Shown in pieces: positions 8,877-18,218 of a stretch of DNA of 64,000 nt. Numbering within the stretch: the stretch's first letter is position 1; the number at the start of each line of letters is the position of its first letter. A model generated the notes under the pieces. The model was not told the origin of the DNA. It was given only the letters and a program-made list of their open reading frames with translations, and made no database searches. The stretch is taken from NCBI GenBank assembly GCA_049568075.1, contig CP144911.1. One strand, given 5' to 3'. This DNA is from Gottfriedia sp049568075. GTDB lineage: Bacteria > Bacillota > Bacilli > Bacillales > Bacillaceae_G. A program made the position numbers and the translations under genes.

Positions 8877-8908
8877 AAAAGATAGATGCAAGGGCTTCTA
8901 TCTTTTTT
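8877..8908 (+). terminator. Intrinsic terminator after the AAA ATPase gene
   Basis: Arms AAAAGATAGA (8877-8886) and TCTATCTTTT (8897-8906) with a 10-nt loop and a T-run. Confidence 0.9.
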
Positions 8909-9055
8909 CTTTTTGGCTTTGTTAAAGTAGGTGGTTGAATTTCTTCTTCAACAAAATACTAGGTTAGTTGCATAAGAAAAAGGGATTTTGAGGAAAAAAA
9001 TGGAATATATTTAATAGTGAAAATTATGCTTTGTCATTAAAATTTGGAGGAATAA

Positions 9056-9640
9056 ATGAAAAATAATCTTATGTGCCGATTCTATTCATTGACAATTATG
9101 TCGTTTCTTTTATTAGCAATCATCATAGTAACTGGTTGCTCTTCAACCAATATTGTAAAGTCCACACCTCAGGATCAAAATGAAAAGACTATTAAAACTG
9201 TCTTAGAAAAACAGTTTACAGGACCTGATATAAAATTAATTGAGATGTTATCGTCGGAAGAAAATGTAACAGTCATAGGAAAAGATGGGGAAGCTACGCA
9301 ACCCCCAAAAAACACAGAGCTAGAAAAATATTATGAAAAAAACTACCAACCTTATTTTACTGAAAGGATGTACAACAATTTTATCGCTGCATATGCTTTT
9401 AATTATCAATTTTTAGCACACAAAAGCGGATATCAAATAAAAGTAAATAACATTGATATTAAAAAAATTGAGACGACTGAAGGAGCCTACGAATTTAAAG
9501 TTTATGTATTATACGGAAAAGCTGGAAGTAAACAAAAGCACGCTGAAGTTTCAGGTAGAGTTTATTTTAACAAAGATGGCAAAATAACTAATATTCGATA
9601 CTTAGATGATGGCGGATTTACAAAAGCGATGAATAATTAA
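9056..9640 (+). CDS. Predicted lipoprotein, unknown function
   Basis: A 194-aa protein with an N-terminal hydrophobic segment and a lipobox IVTGC, placing the lipidated Cys near residue 28. The mature part contains NEKTIKTVLEKQFTGPD and a late VSGRVYFNKDGKITNIRYLDDGG strand pattern, typical of small NTF2-like or cystatin-like lipoproteins of Bacillus. No enzymatic motif was seen. RBS TTGGAGGAATAA precedes ATG 9056. Monocistronic. Confidence 0.8.
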   Translation: MKNNLMCRFYSLTIMSFLLLAIIIVTGCSSTNIVKSTPQDQNEKTIKTVLEKQFTGPDIKLIEMLSSEENVTVIGKDGEATQPPKNTELEKYYEKNYQPYFTERMYNNFIAAYAFNYQFLAHKSGYQIKVNNIDIKKIETTEGAYEFKVYVLYGKAGSKQKHAEVSGRVYFNKDGKITNIRYLDDGGFTKAMNN

Positions 9641-9811
9641 ATAGCGAATTGTATTAGCTTTGTGAACAAGGATTGAGCTTTTGGTTATACATTTTCTTTC
9701 TTCTGAACATGCTTGCTCTCCTCCTCAAGAATTATTTCTTTGGGGTGACAGTTTTTTAATTATATAAGTTTCATTAGGTCATAATTTAACGTTTTCGAGA
9801 GGGGAAATGAT

Positions 9812-10375
9812 ATGAATCCTATTTTATTAGATGTTCCGTTACAAATAGAAACAGATAGACTAATTCTTCGAGCACCACTTCAAGCTGGTGACGGCAATGT
9901 AGTATACCAAGCTATTAATGCTTCAATTAGTGAGTTAAAGCAATGGTTACATTTATTCCAATCAATTCCTACTATTGAAGAAACGGAAATTCTCCTTAGA
10001 AATGCCCATATAGATTTTTTGAAAAGAGAAAGTTTTCGCTATCTGATCTATCATAAGGATACGAATGATTTTATTGGAACTGCTAGCCTTCACAGAATTA
10101 ATTGGGAGATTTCTAAAGGTGAAATTGGATACTGGATTAACACGCAATATAGTGGCAATGGATATATGACAGAAACAGTAAGTGAGTTAACAAAGCTAGG
10201 CTTTCAGCTACTTAAATTTAGAAGGATTGAAATACGCTGTGAATCTAATAACACTAAAAGTCGTTCGATCCCTGAAAAACTAGGTTTTGAGCTAGAAGGA
10301 ATATTACGTAATGAAGATCTTACAGCTGACGGTAAAAAACTAACTGATACCTGCATCTATGCAAAGGTAAATTAG
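9812..10375 (+). CDS. GNAT family N-acetyltransferase (RimJ/RimL type)
   Basis: A 187-aa acetyltransferase of the RimJ/RimL group. It opens with IETDRLILRAPLQAGDG, carries the central GEIGYWINTQYSGNGYMTEAV-like segment (GNGYMTE forms the acetyl-CoA pyrophosphate loop), and ends with RRIEIRCESNNTKSRSIPEKLGFELEGILR. Substrates in the family include ribosomal-protein N-termini (RimL-like) or small molecules; the target is not predictable here. A long hairpin terminator follows at 10447. Confidence 0.9.
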   Translation: MNPILLDVPLQIETDRLILRAPLQAGDGNVVYQAINASISELKQWLHLFQSIPTIEETEILLRNAHIDFLKRESFRYLIYHKDTNDFIGTASLHRINWEISKGEIGYWINTQYSGNGYMTETVSELTKLGFQLLKFRRIEIRCESNNTKSRSIPEKLGFELEGILRNEDLTADGKKLTDTCIYAKVN

Positions 10376-10446
10376 ACTAAAATTTTTAAATCCCTTATGC
10401 AACAAATGCATACATTAGTCAATAAAAAAAGACTAGCGTTTCTACT

Positions 10447-10499
10447 AAAAAGTACCCTATAGAATAGACATTTAAAAGTCTACTCTATAGGGTACTTTT
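10447..10499. terminator. Long bidirectional terminator hairpin
   Basis: A 22-bp stem with one mismatch runs from AAAAGTACCC at 10447 to GGGTACTTTT ending at 10499, around an 8-9 nt loop. It has A-runs and T-runs on both sides and can stop transcripts from either strand. The rest of 10376-10693 holds no gene that I can support. Confidence 0.85.
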
Positions 10500-10693
10500 G
10501 TTAATTATTAGAAAACCGGAATCGTGGAAATTTGAGATGAGTAAAAAGTATTCACTGAGAAAGAAGTTAAGTTACTTTTCTATTATCAGTACGTGAAAGC
10601 AGTTAGTTCAAAAGGTATCACTTACATTGAATTTAAGCGTATTTGTGTCCTTTTCTATTGCTCAAAAATCAAGTTTTAAATTTAACAAAAACT

Positions 10694-11197
10694 TTATTTA
10701 AAATAAGATTTTTTCTCTTCCCAATAATTTACTAGATTAGTATGCATTTCCCCTGGTTTTTCAATTTCAATCCATTCAATACTCCCTCTATATCTCCAAA
10801 AAATATTCTTCAAGGGAAGTTTATGTCTTACACGAACTTGCTCTTCTTTCGAATAATGAACACGAATAAAGGTAGTTCTGGAAGATTTTGTTTTAATAAA
10901 TTCAATATTTTCAATTTCATCCCAAAATATTTTATTACCAACAAAGTCTACAACTACACCTTCCTCGTCCCAGTAAATCCCGATCCCTTTTTTACGATAA
11001 TTCCATAATTTTATTGAATCTCTAAAAAGTAAAAAGATAAATAACAAGGAGCCAATGAATACAAATATAGTTGAAATTGAGAAATGTTTGGTACTTATTA
11101 TTGCCATCAAAAGTATTAAAAGAAATAGTATACCAAATATGACAAAAAGAAATATTGTTAAAATCTTTGGTTTGTATACTTTCACTTTTCTATTCAT
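10694..11197 (-). CDS. Two-TM membrane protein with PH-like cytosolic domain
   Basis: A 167-aa protein with two hydrophobic helices at about residues 12-32 and 40-58. A soluble domain follows with alternating strands (GIGIYWDEEGVVVDF, KIFWDEIENIEFI, TTFIRVHY), which resembles the STM3941/PH-like small membrane protein group. AAAAGGAG lies very close (about 2 nt) to the annotated ATG. A GTG four codons later would have looser spacing, so the exact start is uncertain. Function unknown. Confidence 0.7.
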   Translation of the reverse strand: MNRKVKVYKPKILTIFLFVIFGILFLLILLMAIISTKHFSISTIFVFIGSLLFIFLLFRDSIKLWNYRKKGIGIYWDEEGVVVDFVGNKIFWDEIENIEFIKTKSSRTTFIRVHYSKEEQVRVRHKLPLKNIFWRYRGSIEWIEIEKPGEMHTNLVNYWEEKKSYFK

Positions 11198-11511
11198 TCT
11201 CCTTTTCTACATCTATCTTTATATTATTAAAGAATATTTTGAACATGTATAGGAAAATAAAGTAAATTTAATTAGTTTTATCATTTTAATTTTATAAATG
11301 TACCTGAATTTTAGGTCCCTAGATTTATGATTCATTTAGAATGTTATTAAACTAATATGCGTTTTCGTAAGTAAAGTAATGTATTGAACAGGCCCATTTG
11401 GCATACGGAAAATGGATTAAAGAAAATTTAGCAATCTAAAAAAATAATACTTTTAATTCCATTTTTGAATAAAGTTAAACGAGGAATATAACTAATTTTC
11501 AGAAAAAACGA

Positions 11512-11564
11512 TTGAAAACCGATACTAGTGTCGTTATAATTGAATAAAAACGACACTAGTGTCG
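11512..11564 (+). promoter_or_regulatory. Sigma-A promoter flanked by two TetR operators
   Basis: TTGAAA (11512-11517) and TATAAT (11535-11540) are 17 bp apart. The spacer contains ACTAGTGTCG, and the start-site region contains the perfect palindrome CGACACTAGTGTCG (11551-11564). The two blocks are also inverted copies of each other over 20 bp (AAACCGA.ACTAGTGTCGTT) with one mismatch. This is the layout expected for the TetR regulator encoded at the end of the operon. The rest of 11198-11585 has no gene. Confidence 0.9.
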
Positions 11565-11585
11565 GTTTTAAGGGGGCTAAACAAG

Positions 11586-12854
11586 ATGAAAGGTCTAAGG
11601 AATAATAAAGGTTTCTTAACATTAATGGTTGCTCAAGCGATTTCAAATATTGGTGATTGGTTAAGTATTGTCGCGATCATTACGCTTGTAGGGTTAAAAT
11701 GGAATGCTTCGCCAATTGAGGTTTCATTTATTATTTTATGTCTCGCTGTTCCGATGGCATTATTAGGACCTGTTGCTGGAACGATAGCAGATCGCTTTAG
11801 TAGAAAGCAATTGATGGTTTTATCGGACATTGTCCGTGCTGGTTTATTTATTTTACTTGCATTAGCAAATACGTTGTGGATGGTCTATATTTGTTTGTTT
11901 ACGATTGGATTGTTTTCTGCAGTTTTTAATCCTGCCAAAAATGGTAAGTTAAAGGAACTAGTTCCAAATGAAGAAATAAAAAGCGCGATGTCAATTACAG
12001 CTATGATTGACTCAGCTACAAAAATTTTCGGACCGATATTGAGTGGAATTCTAGTTTCGGCAGCTGGAACAACGCCAGTATTTTATATTAATTCAGTATC
12101 ATTTATTATTTCTGCAATCTTAATTTTTTTACTTCCAAAAGTTGCCCAGCAGATTAAAGAAGAAAAAGTGAAAGATAAAGCTAAATCTTCCTATAAAACT
12201 GAGTTTATGGAAGGCGTTTCGTTTATTAAATCTAATACTCAAATTTTAGTCGGGATGTTATTTTTAGGTTTTAGTCTCTTAATCTTGCAGTTATCAGATT
12301 CGCAAATTATAGTTTTAATAAGGGAACTTAAACATGCATCACCAGGTTTATTTGGCTATTTAGTAACTGGTTCTGGAGTAGGAATGTTTTTTTCTAGTTT
12401 AATATTAGCGAAAAAAACAAATTATCGTGCCTATAATTTAATGTTAATTGGAGTTTGTGGAATCGGATTTGGTTTTGGTATGATGGCTTTATTCACACAT
12501 TTTAATCTCGATTTTTCAATTGTATGGGCACCATTATTAGGGTTGTTTGCAGGATTTGCAGCTGGCTTAGTATTTGTTCCATTCCAGGCATCTGTTCAAG
12601 TCGATACCCCAGTTGAGTTAACAGGTAGAGTATTTGGCGTAATAGGAAGCGTAACCACAACAGCAACAATTATTGGACCTTTATTAGGTGGATGGCTATC
12701 CACTGTAATTGGTGTCATTCCAACATTTATTATTTCTGCATCACTTTTAGTATTTGTCTCACTAATTGGATTCTTAACGAAAAATAGAGTAGAGCGGGGG
12801 AAGAAAGATGTCTCCGAAAGTCAGCAAGGAGCACCAACAGCAACGTCGAACTAA
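11586..12854 (+). CDS. MFS efflux transporter
   Basis: A 422-aa, 12-helix major facilitator protein of the MFS_3/enterobactin-exporter-like type. It opens with NKGFLTLMVAQAISNIGDWLS and has the motif-A-like GTIADRFSRKQLMV between TM2 and TM3. ATG 11586 was chosen over an in-frame upstream start because AGGGGG lies about 11 nt before it, and the upstream start would fall inside the operator. It is followed with a 47-nt overlap by a TetR gene. Drug or toxic-compound efflux induced by its own substrate is the likely role; the substrate is unknown. The pair resembles the B. subtilis yfiS-yfiR arrangement. Confidence 0.9.
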   Translation: MKGLRNNKGFLTLMVAQAISNIGDWLSIVAIITLVGLKWNASPIEVSFIILCLAVPMALLGPVAGTIADRFSRKQLMVLSDIVRAGLFILLALANTLWMVYICLFTIGLFSAVFNPAKNGKLKELVPNEEIKSAMSITAMIDSATKIFGPILSGILVSAAGTTPVFYINSVSFIISAILIFLLPKVAQQIKEEKVKDKAKSSYKTEFMEGVSFIKSNTQILVGMLFLGFSLLILQLSDSQIIVLIRELKHASPGLFGYLVTGSGVGMFFSSLILAKKTNYRAYNLMLIGVCGIGFGFGMMALFTHFNLDFSIVWAPLLGLFAGFAAGLVFVPFQASVQVDTPVELTGRVFGVIGSVTTTATIIGPLLGGWLSTVIGVIPTFIISASLLVFVSLIGFLTKNRVERGKKDVSESQQGAPTATSN

Positions 12855-13425
12855 AATTTTAGAAGCAGCAAAACAAGTGTTTATCGAAAATGGGTATGAA
12901 AGAACGACTATGAAGCATGTGATGGACGCATCAAATGTAAGTAGAGGTGGATTATATCAATATTTTGCTAATAAAGAAGAATTGTTTGAATCACTTTTAT
13001 ATGAGTCTCTACTAAGAGTGTCTGAAGAAACAAGAAAATTATTGAATCAACATGTTGATTCATATTGGGAATTACTTTTATTAAGAATGTTCGGTGAAAG
13101 CAGAGTGCCAAATGATCGAATGGATCCTTTGGCACCAATTACTTTAGAGTTTTTTATAACTGGTAGAAATGATGAAAGAAGAAAAAAGTATGGGAAAGAA
13201 CGATATTTTTATGGAATTAAAATCTTTTCCGATGTCATAAAAGAAGGCCAAAAAAACAATGAGTTTAGTAAAAAGTATGATAGTGAAATTTTAGCAAGAA
13301 TGATTGTTTCATTTATTGATGGACTAGCTCTAGACTATGCAATACTCTCAGCGGAAGAAATAATGATAGAAGAACAATCGATTTTGTTTGTACAATTTTT
13401 AAAATTTGCTCTCGAAGTAGAATAA
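12808..13425 (+). CDS. TetR family repressor
   Basis: A 205-aa TetR protein. The N-terminal HTH (RRTKILEAAKQVFIENGYERTTMKHVMDAS, followed by VSRGGLYQYFANKEELF) is complete, and the C-terminal ligand domain is all-helical. The start at 12808 has a GGGGGAAG RBS and lies inside the last 47 nt of the exporter gene, giving translational coupling. It most likely represses its own operon through the two ACTAGTGTCG operators at 11515-11564, with release by an exporter substrate. Confidence 0.93.
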   Translation: MSPKVSKEHQQQRRTKILEAAKQVFIENGYERTTMKHVMDASNVSRGGLYQYFANKEELFESLLYESLLRVSEETRKLLNQHVDSYWELLLLRMFGESRVPNDRMDPLAPITLEFFITGRNDERRKKYGKERYFYGIKIFSDVIKEGQKNNEFSKKYDSEILARMIVSFIDGLALDYAILSAEEIMIEEQSILFVQFLKFALEVE

Positions 13426-13464
13426 AAATGTGGTATTGTTATTAAATTAACATCCCGATTAAAA

Positions 13465-14238
13465 TTATTGATTTAACATTTTCCAAGTCTTTTCTCCAAC
13501 AATCCCATCCGGTGTTAGACCGATCTGATGTTGAAAAAACTTTACGGCATTTGCAGTCTGAGTACCAAAATGACCGTCTGGTGTAATGCCTAAAAGCTGT
13601 TGAATGGTAATGACATAAATAGTTGAATCTCCTATTTTCATAACATGACCAGGGTATATTAATGAGCGATTCAATAAATGTCCTGCATTTATTTTGAAAT
13701 GATTAAAAATCTCGTTATATTTTACAAACGGGTATGGACACGGTTTTCTAGTAACATCAAAATGACGGACGATATCTTTTTGAGTTAAATTAAACATTGA
13801 ACATAAATCATTTACAACCATCATTGTTCGATTAATTGTCGTATTTGAGATACGATTATCTTTTTCTACACACATCTCAACGGAAATTGATAATAAATTG
13901 GCATTTGGTTTTAATGCCTCTACACCTCGAAAGGGTACACCATTCACATAAGTATATTTTTCATTTGCATGGAATGTCACCTCATTTAAAGGGATAATAC
14001 AAATTGCCTCTTTAGGATCGACAAAAATATGTGCCGAAGCATAAGATGGTTTTCTTCCTTGACTAATTGCCTCCGCATTTTGCCCAGGTAAAACCTCGCC
14101 AAAATATTTATAATGTCCGTTTGCTGTCGCACCTGGATTTGCAGTCCAATGAATAACGATTTTTTTAACTCCATTTAATTTTTGACCAGATCATGTAAAT
14201 TGATTAATTGGGATGAATTTATTTGTCCAACTTGCCAT
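13465..14238 (-). pseudogene. N-acetylmuramoyl-L-alanine amidase interrupted by one TGA
   Basis: The full frame from ATG 14238 (GGAGG upstream) would encode 257 aa: an Amidase_2/PGRP catalytic domain (VIHWTANPG with zinc-ligand H30, SAHIFVD, a late CPYP segment) and a C-terminal peptidoglycan-binding repeat pair ending GLTPDGIVGEKTWKMLN. Codon 16 is TGA at 14193-14191, between NQFT and SGQKLNG. Close homologues usually have Arg there, so a CGA-to-TGA transition is likely. No good downstream start exists before codon 87, which would remove H30. It resembles CwlA/XlyA-type autolysins. It is probably inactive unless TGA is read through. Confidence 0.85.
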
Positions 14239-14536
14239 GAAACAACCTCCTTATATAAATTTTTAAGGATTTTAGTAAAAATGTTTCCAATTATCACTAA
14301 TATTAGATTATGAGCACTAAATTTTTATCATGTTGAAAATGGTAGCATTTCAGGAATGCGATCAAAAAATAGTACGATAATCGTTTCCGAGACTGAATAA
14401 AGCGAAATAGATTGTGGGAGCTTGGAAGGAAATCTCTGTACGAGACTTGGACAGTTATATAATTGAATTCGATATAGTACATAAAATTGAAAACTAAGAA
14501 TATGGCTATACTAATCGTGACCAAAGGAGTGATTAG

Positions 14537-14755
14537 ATGAATTTTCGATCAAAGGAACAAATATTGACGGAGCAGCCATCAATTGAAAGAAAAATAGAAT
14601 TTAGAGGAAATAAATACAAATTAGTTGATACAGTTCATGATGTTTCACACGGTGGATTTGATGATCTTACATGCTACACTTACCGAAATGAAACGGAAAA
14701 TGCGGAAATATTGCTATATGTGCAAAAAGGAAAAATCGTAATTGTTGAACCTTAA
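14537..14755 (+). CDS. Small hypothetical protein, 72 aa
   Basis: AAAGGAG lies 8 nt before ATG 14537. The protein is mostly beta-strand (RKIEFRGNKYKLVDTVHDV, AEILLYVQKGKIVIVEP) and soluble, and I do not recognise it. It is followed by its own terminator. The 300 nt upstream, toward the amidase remnant, hold nothing I recognise. Confidence 0.7.
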   Translation: MNFRSKEQILTEQPSIERKIEFRGNKYKLVDTVHDVSHGGFDDLTCYTYRNETENAEILLYVQKGKIVIVEP

Positions 14756-14765
14756 AGGATTTAAG

Positions 14766-14793
14766 ACTGTCCTGTATATACAGGCAGTTTTTG
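14766..14793 (+). terminator. Intrinsic terminator
   Basis: ACTGTCCTGT pairs with ACAGGCAGT with one mismatch around an AT loop, followed by five T. Confidence 0.8.
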
Positions 14794-14871
14794 TTTGTTT
14801 TAGGACTAATTTGATGGCATTTAGAGATATTAAGTGAAACGGTAGATTTGGAAAAATAGGGGGCATGTGGA

Positions 14872-15384
14872 ATGAAAAAGATTATTCTTTTATTCTCAAT
14901 TCTTTTGTTAACTGCTTGTTCACATGGTAATGGTGCAGTTGAATCATTAAAAAAAGAATATCCTAAAACGATAAAACAAGTAGTAGATCAATTACCAAAA
15001 GATGTACAAAAAGAATTGGTTGTACCAGAAAAGATCCCGTTTAGAGCAAAGGATGTCACAATGGATGTACAAAAAAATCAAAAAAATGGAGCTATTAATG
15101 CTACCTCGTTTAATTACTCAAATGAAGAAGTAGAGGTTACAATGTTTGTCATCACATATCATAATAAAAAAGCTTCCTTCCCAGATGAACAACAACCATT
15201 AAAAACAACCAAATTAAAAGATGGTACAAAAGTTTTGATTGTTGCTGATGATGATAATACAAAAACAATTCGATGGAAGAAAGACGGTCTTTATCATTCA
15301 ATTTCACTTCTTTTTTCAGAAGAAACTGGTAAACAATACACTATTCGAGATTTAATAAAAACTGCGAATTCGATGAGTAAATAA
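14872..15384 (+). CDS. Predicted lipoprotein, unknown function
   Basis: A 170-aa protein with signal peptide MKKIILLFSILLLTAC; the lipobox LTAC gives lipidated C16. The mature domain is mixed alpha/beta, ending with DGLYHSISLLFSEETGKQYT and a helix LIKTANSMSK, similar in style to the DUF4367-like Bacillus lipoproteins. A substrate or partner is not evident. It is monocistronic, with a terminator just after it. Confidence 0.8.
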   Translation: MKKIILLFSILLLTACSHGNGAVESLKKEYPKTIKQVVDQLPKDVQKELVVPEKIPFRAKDVTMDVQKNQKNGAINATSFNYSNEEVEVTMFVITYHNKKASFPDEQQPLKTTKLKDGTKVLIVADDDNTKTIRWKKDGLYHSISLLFSEETGKQYTIRDLIKTANSMSK

Positions 15385-15386
15385 TG

Positions 15387-15422
15387 AAAAAAGACCGCCA
15401 AAAAAATGACGGTCATTTTTTA
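15387..15422 (+). terminator. Intrinsic terminator
   Basis: A GACCG/CGGTC core is flanked by an A-run on the left and a T-run on the right, immediately after the lipoprotein gene. Confidence 0.75.
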
Positions 15423-15548
15423 TACATTTAGCAAATTGGCAAATAGGGAAGTAAAATCGACTATAAGCCATTTTTAGGTATTAGTATAAATATAAATGCA
15501 TCTACGCCTCTGACTTCTCCTAACGGCTCGCCAATCGGTGAGTTTTCT

Positions 15549-15689
15549 TTATGAATTTTTAACTTCATTAAGAGCTTCAGTATTTGATTTACTTGGAGCA
15601 AAATAACCTTCTGAATTAACTGCAGCTGGTGTAGGTTGCCCTTTATTTTTGTTCTTCTTTTTTACATGTGGATTTTGATTGTGACCCAT
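15549..15689 (-). CDS. Small basic 46-aa protein, possibly spore-related
   Basis: A short frame with a near-perfect RBS, GGAGGTGAT, 5 nt before ATG 15689. The protein starts MGHNQNPHVKKKNKNKG and ends TEALNEVKNS. It is lysine/asparagine-rich, hydrophilic and has no membrane segment. This composition recalls minor small acid-soluble spore proteins of bacilli, but I cannot match it to a named Ssp family. Convincing RBS, own intergenic space and sensible composition support it as a real gene. Confidence 0.65.
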   Translation of the reverse strand: MGHNQNPHVKKKNKNKGQPTPAAVNSEGYFAPSKSNTEALNEVKNS

Positions 15690-15769
15690 GAATATCACCT
15701 CCAAATTTAGTATGTGCTATATTTCCGACTTACTTTCGGAATTGTTATTAACAATAAGTGGGAAGATTG

Positions 15770-17269
15770 CTAAGCAATTTTCTTCTCTTTTTGGGTATGT
15801 TTTCTTGAACGGTTAAGAATGAGTAAAGCTAATATTGAAAAGAAGATTGGACCTGCAATCATCCAGATTGTTGAGTTGTAATCACCTTCAATAGCCGGTT
15901 GAATGATTGTAAAAAAGTTTGCAAATCCAACTACTAATATAACGAGAATGCTTGCAAATAAAGCAGATGAATTTGATTTTAATATTTGGAATGGTTTATC
16001 GATTTGATCATTCCTTTTAAACATGGGATACGCAATTCCTAAAAATATATAAGGTAATGTCATTGAAACATTCGTCATTAAAGTTATTTTATTAAAAAAT
16101 GCAGATGCTCCTTGACCGCCAAAGGAAGTTAGGACAATAATGATGGATACAATTGCAAATTGTACCCACATTGCATTGACAGGCATACCTTTTTCATTTG
16201 TGTCTGAAAATTTTGTCGGCCATAAGTATTTTGGTGTGCCTTTGATGATTGTTTTTAATGGTGCATAAATTAATGTGAAAAATGCTCCGGTATATGCAAG
16301 GAACATTGATAAACCAGTAATTCTTGCAAACCAAATGCCAATTAGATCGGCAGTATGTGTTGATAAATTAAAAGCTTTTCCAAGTTCTAATCCTAAATTA
16401 TACATAAGGACATATGTTATGTTCCCTAAGTTCGTTGTACTAGCACTTAAATCATTTGACCAGTTAATAAAAATACCTACTAAAAAAATACCTAACGAAT
16501 ATCCTACTGAGATAATAATTGCTGAAATTGTAATCCCTTTTGGAAAATTACGTTCAGCGTTTTCCGTTTGATCAACTAATCCGCCGATTGCTTCTAAACC
16601 GCCATATGCAAAGATTGCAAATACAACAAATGATAAGATTGCGAGAGTAGATAGATAATTTGGATTAGGTGAGTGAGCAAATGCTGATGAAAAGCTTTTA
16701 ATTGGTTGAGCAAATTTTCCTCCATTGAATAGAAAAATAAGGATACTTGTGATTAGCAATACTATATTTAATGAGAAAACTGTGACTCCACCAATTGTTG
16801 TAACCTTACTAATACTCTCAATCCCTTTTGAAGCAAAATAGGTCACAACTAACATCCAAAGTAATGCTAATAAGCCAATTGATTGAGTAGATGAAAGTCC
16901 AAATAATGAAAGGGATTGCGTTTTGTCTCTACCAAAAATAAAGGTTGATAGGGGAATCCAAACCTTAGAAGAGACACTAACCATATAAATTACATAGGAA
17001 GAGAACCACATAAAGGTTCCAATAAAAGCGAATCTAGGACCAACTGAATCTGCCATCCATGTATAAATTCCACCTTCTGAATCCTTATAGGCAGCTCCGA
17101 ACTCAGCCATCATAAAGGCAAAAGGAATAAAAAACGTAATAGCTGAGAGTAAATACCATGGAATTGCACTATATCCCATTAAATAGAAAGCTGTAGGTAT
17201 ATTTCCAAAACCATATACAGTTGTAAATACCATTAATATTAAGCCAACGAGTGAAAGTTTTTTACTCAA
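15770..17269 (-). CDS. yjeM: YjeM-type APC amino acid permease
   Basis: A 499-aa, about 12-helix amino acid-polyamine-organocation permease. The N-terminal half is strikingly like E. coli YjeM: KLSLVGLILMVFTTVYGFGN, AFYLMGYSAIPWY, FMMAEFGAAYKDSEGGIYTWM and SVGPRFAFIGTFMWFSSYVIY. YjeM belongs to the glutamate/GABA antiporter group, but its substrate is not established. The TTG start at 17269 has a GAGGTGA RBS. It is monocistronic and divergent from the YetF-like gene. Confidence 0.88.
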   Translation of the reverse strand: MSKKLSLVGLILMVFTTVYGFGNIPTAFYLMGYSAIPWYLLSAITFFIPFAFMMAEFGAAYKDSEGGIYTWMADSVGPRFAFIGTFMWFSSYVIYMVSVSSKVWIPLSTFIFGRDKTQSLSLFGLSSTQSIGLLALLWMLVVTYFASKGIESISKVTTIGGVTVFSLNIVLLITSILIFLFNGGKFAQPIKSFSSAFAHSPNPNYLSTLAILSFVVFAIFAYGGLEAIGGLVDQTENAERNFPKGITISAIIISVGYSLGIFLVGIFINWSNDLSASTTNLGNITYVLMYNLGLELGKAFNLSTHTADLIGIWFARITGLSMFLAYTGAFFTLIYAPLKTIIKGTPKYLWPTKFSDTNEKGMPVNAMWVQFAIVSIIIVLTSFGGQGASAFFNKITLMTNVSMTLPYIFLGIAYPMFKRNDQIDKPFQILKSNSSALFASILVILVVGFANFFTIIQPAIEGDYNSTIWMIAGPIFFSILALLILNRSRKHTQKEKKIA

Positions 17270-17470
17270 GATCTCACCTCAGATAATTAGTCGATTATAA
17301 ATGAATAGTATTATTTTCTTCAATAATCGGTAATTTATGAGGGTATAACAACCAATCAGGTTTACTAATTTTTTAGAAATAATAAAGAATAGTTTCGTTC
17401 TATTTTTCAAACGCTAAGTTGATTGATAAATTCTTAAAATAGTTGGTTTGAAAGAGAAAGGATGAACTAA

Positions 17471-18169
17471 ATGAGCTTTAATGAAGTAGTATTAAGAGTT
17501 ATATGCTCATTTTTTGTTTTATTTATTTTAACGAGATTAATGGGGAAGAAGGAGATTAGTCAATTAGATGTTTTTACATTTATAACAGCTATTACAATAG
17601 GGAATATAGCAGCATCAATTACGACATCTAAAACATTAACTATTGAAGATGGGATTATTGGATTAGTTGGCTGGGCAGTTTTGACGATTATCATGGGGTA
17701 TTTAAGTTTAAAATCTAAAACTGTACGTCGGGTAATTCTTGGGGAACCAATAATTTTAATTAGACAAGGAAAAATAATGGAAAATGCATTAAAAAAAGCT
17801 AGATTAGATTCAGAGCAATTTCAAGGAATGCTTCGTAATGAGAATATTTATTCGTTGAAAGATGTAGAGTACGCTATATTTGAAATCGATGGCAGTTTAT
17901 CTATTATGAAGACAAATGATGTTAAAACGAAAAAAAATAAAACATGGAAAAAAACTTTATTATTTCCGACTTCAACAGCAGTCGTATCTGACGGGGAAGT
18001 AAATGAAGATGCATTATCAAATTTAAACTTGGATAAAAAATGGTTAATGGCTCAACTTGAAAGGGTAGGTATTAAATCAATTTCAGATGTGTTTTTTGTT
18101 GAAGTACAAACCGACGGGTCGTTATATATCGATTACCGAGAAGATCATTTCAATGAAGAGGAAAATTAA
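17471..18169 (+). CDS. DUF421/YetF-family membrane protein
   Basis: A 232-aa protein with three N-terminal membrane helices (about 8-25, 33-55, 60-80) and the family signature LTRLMGKKEISQLDVFTFITAITIGNIAA. It is followed by the two-lobed DUF421 cytosolic domain (LRNENIYSLKDVEYAIFEIDGSL). YetF/YcaP proteins are common in Bacillus and some are linked to spore or envelope functions; biochemical activity is unknown. It shares a bidirectional terminator with mtnD. Confidence 0.88.
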   Translation: MSFNEVVLRVICSFFVLFILTRLMGKKEISQLDVFTFITAITIGNIAASITTSKTLTIEDGIIGLVGWAVLTIIMGYLSLKSKTVRRVILGEPIILIRQGKIMENALKKARLDSEQFQGMLRNENIYSLKDVEYAIFEIDGSLSIMKTNDVKTKKNKTWKKTLLFPTSTAVVSDGEVNEDALSNLNLDKKWLMAQLERVGIKSISDVFFVEVQTDGSLYIDYREDHFNEEEN

Positions 18170-18202
18170 TTGACTCACATCCTAAAAGTGGATATGAGTC
18201 AA
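18170..18202. terminator. Bidirectional terminator between yetF-like gene and mtnD
   Basis: Arms TTGACTCACATCC (18170-18182) and GGATATGAGTCAA (18190-18202) form a stem with one mismatch or wobble between convergent genes. Confidence 0.85.
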
Positions 18203-18218
18203 TTTAGTTTTTATCAAA

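Noticed and set aside
10540..10680. Possible transposase N-terminal remnant (MSKKYS start) in the gap before the PH-like gene
   Set aside because: Only a few residues resemble an OrfA start, the frame breaks after 19 codons, and there is no RBS or inverted repeat.
13986..14174. 62-aa minus-strand frame at the amidase N-terminus
   Set aside because: It is an out-of-frame shadow; the correct frame is the amidase interrupted by TGA at 14191-14193.
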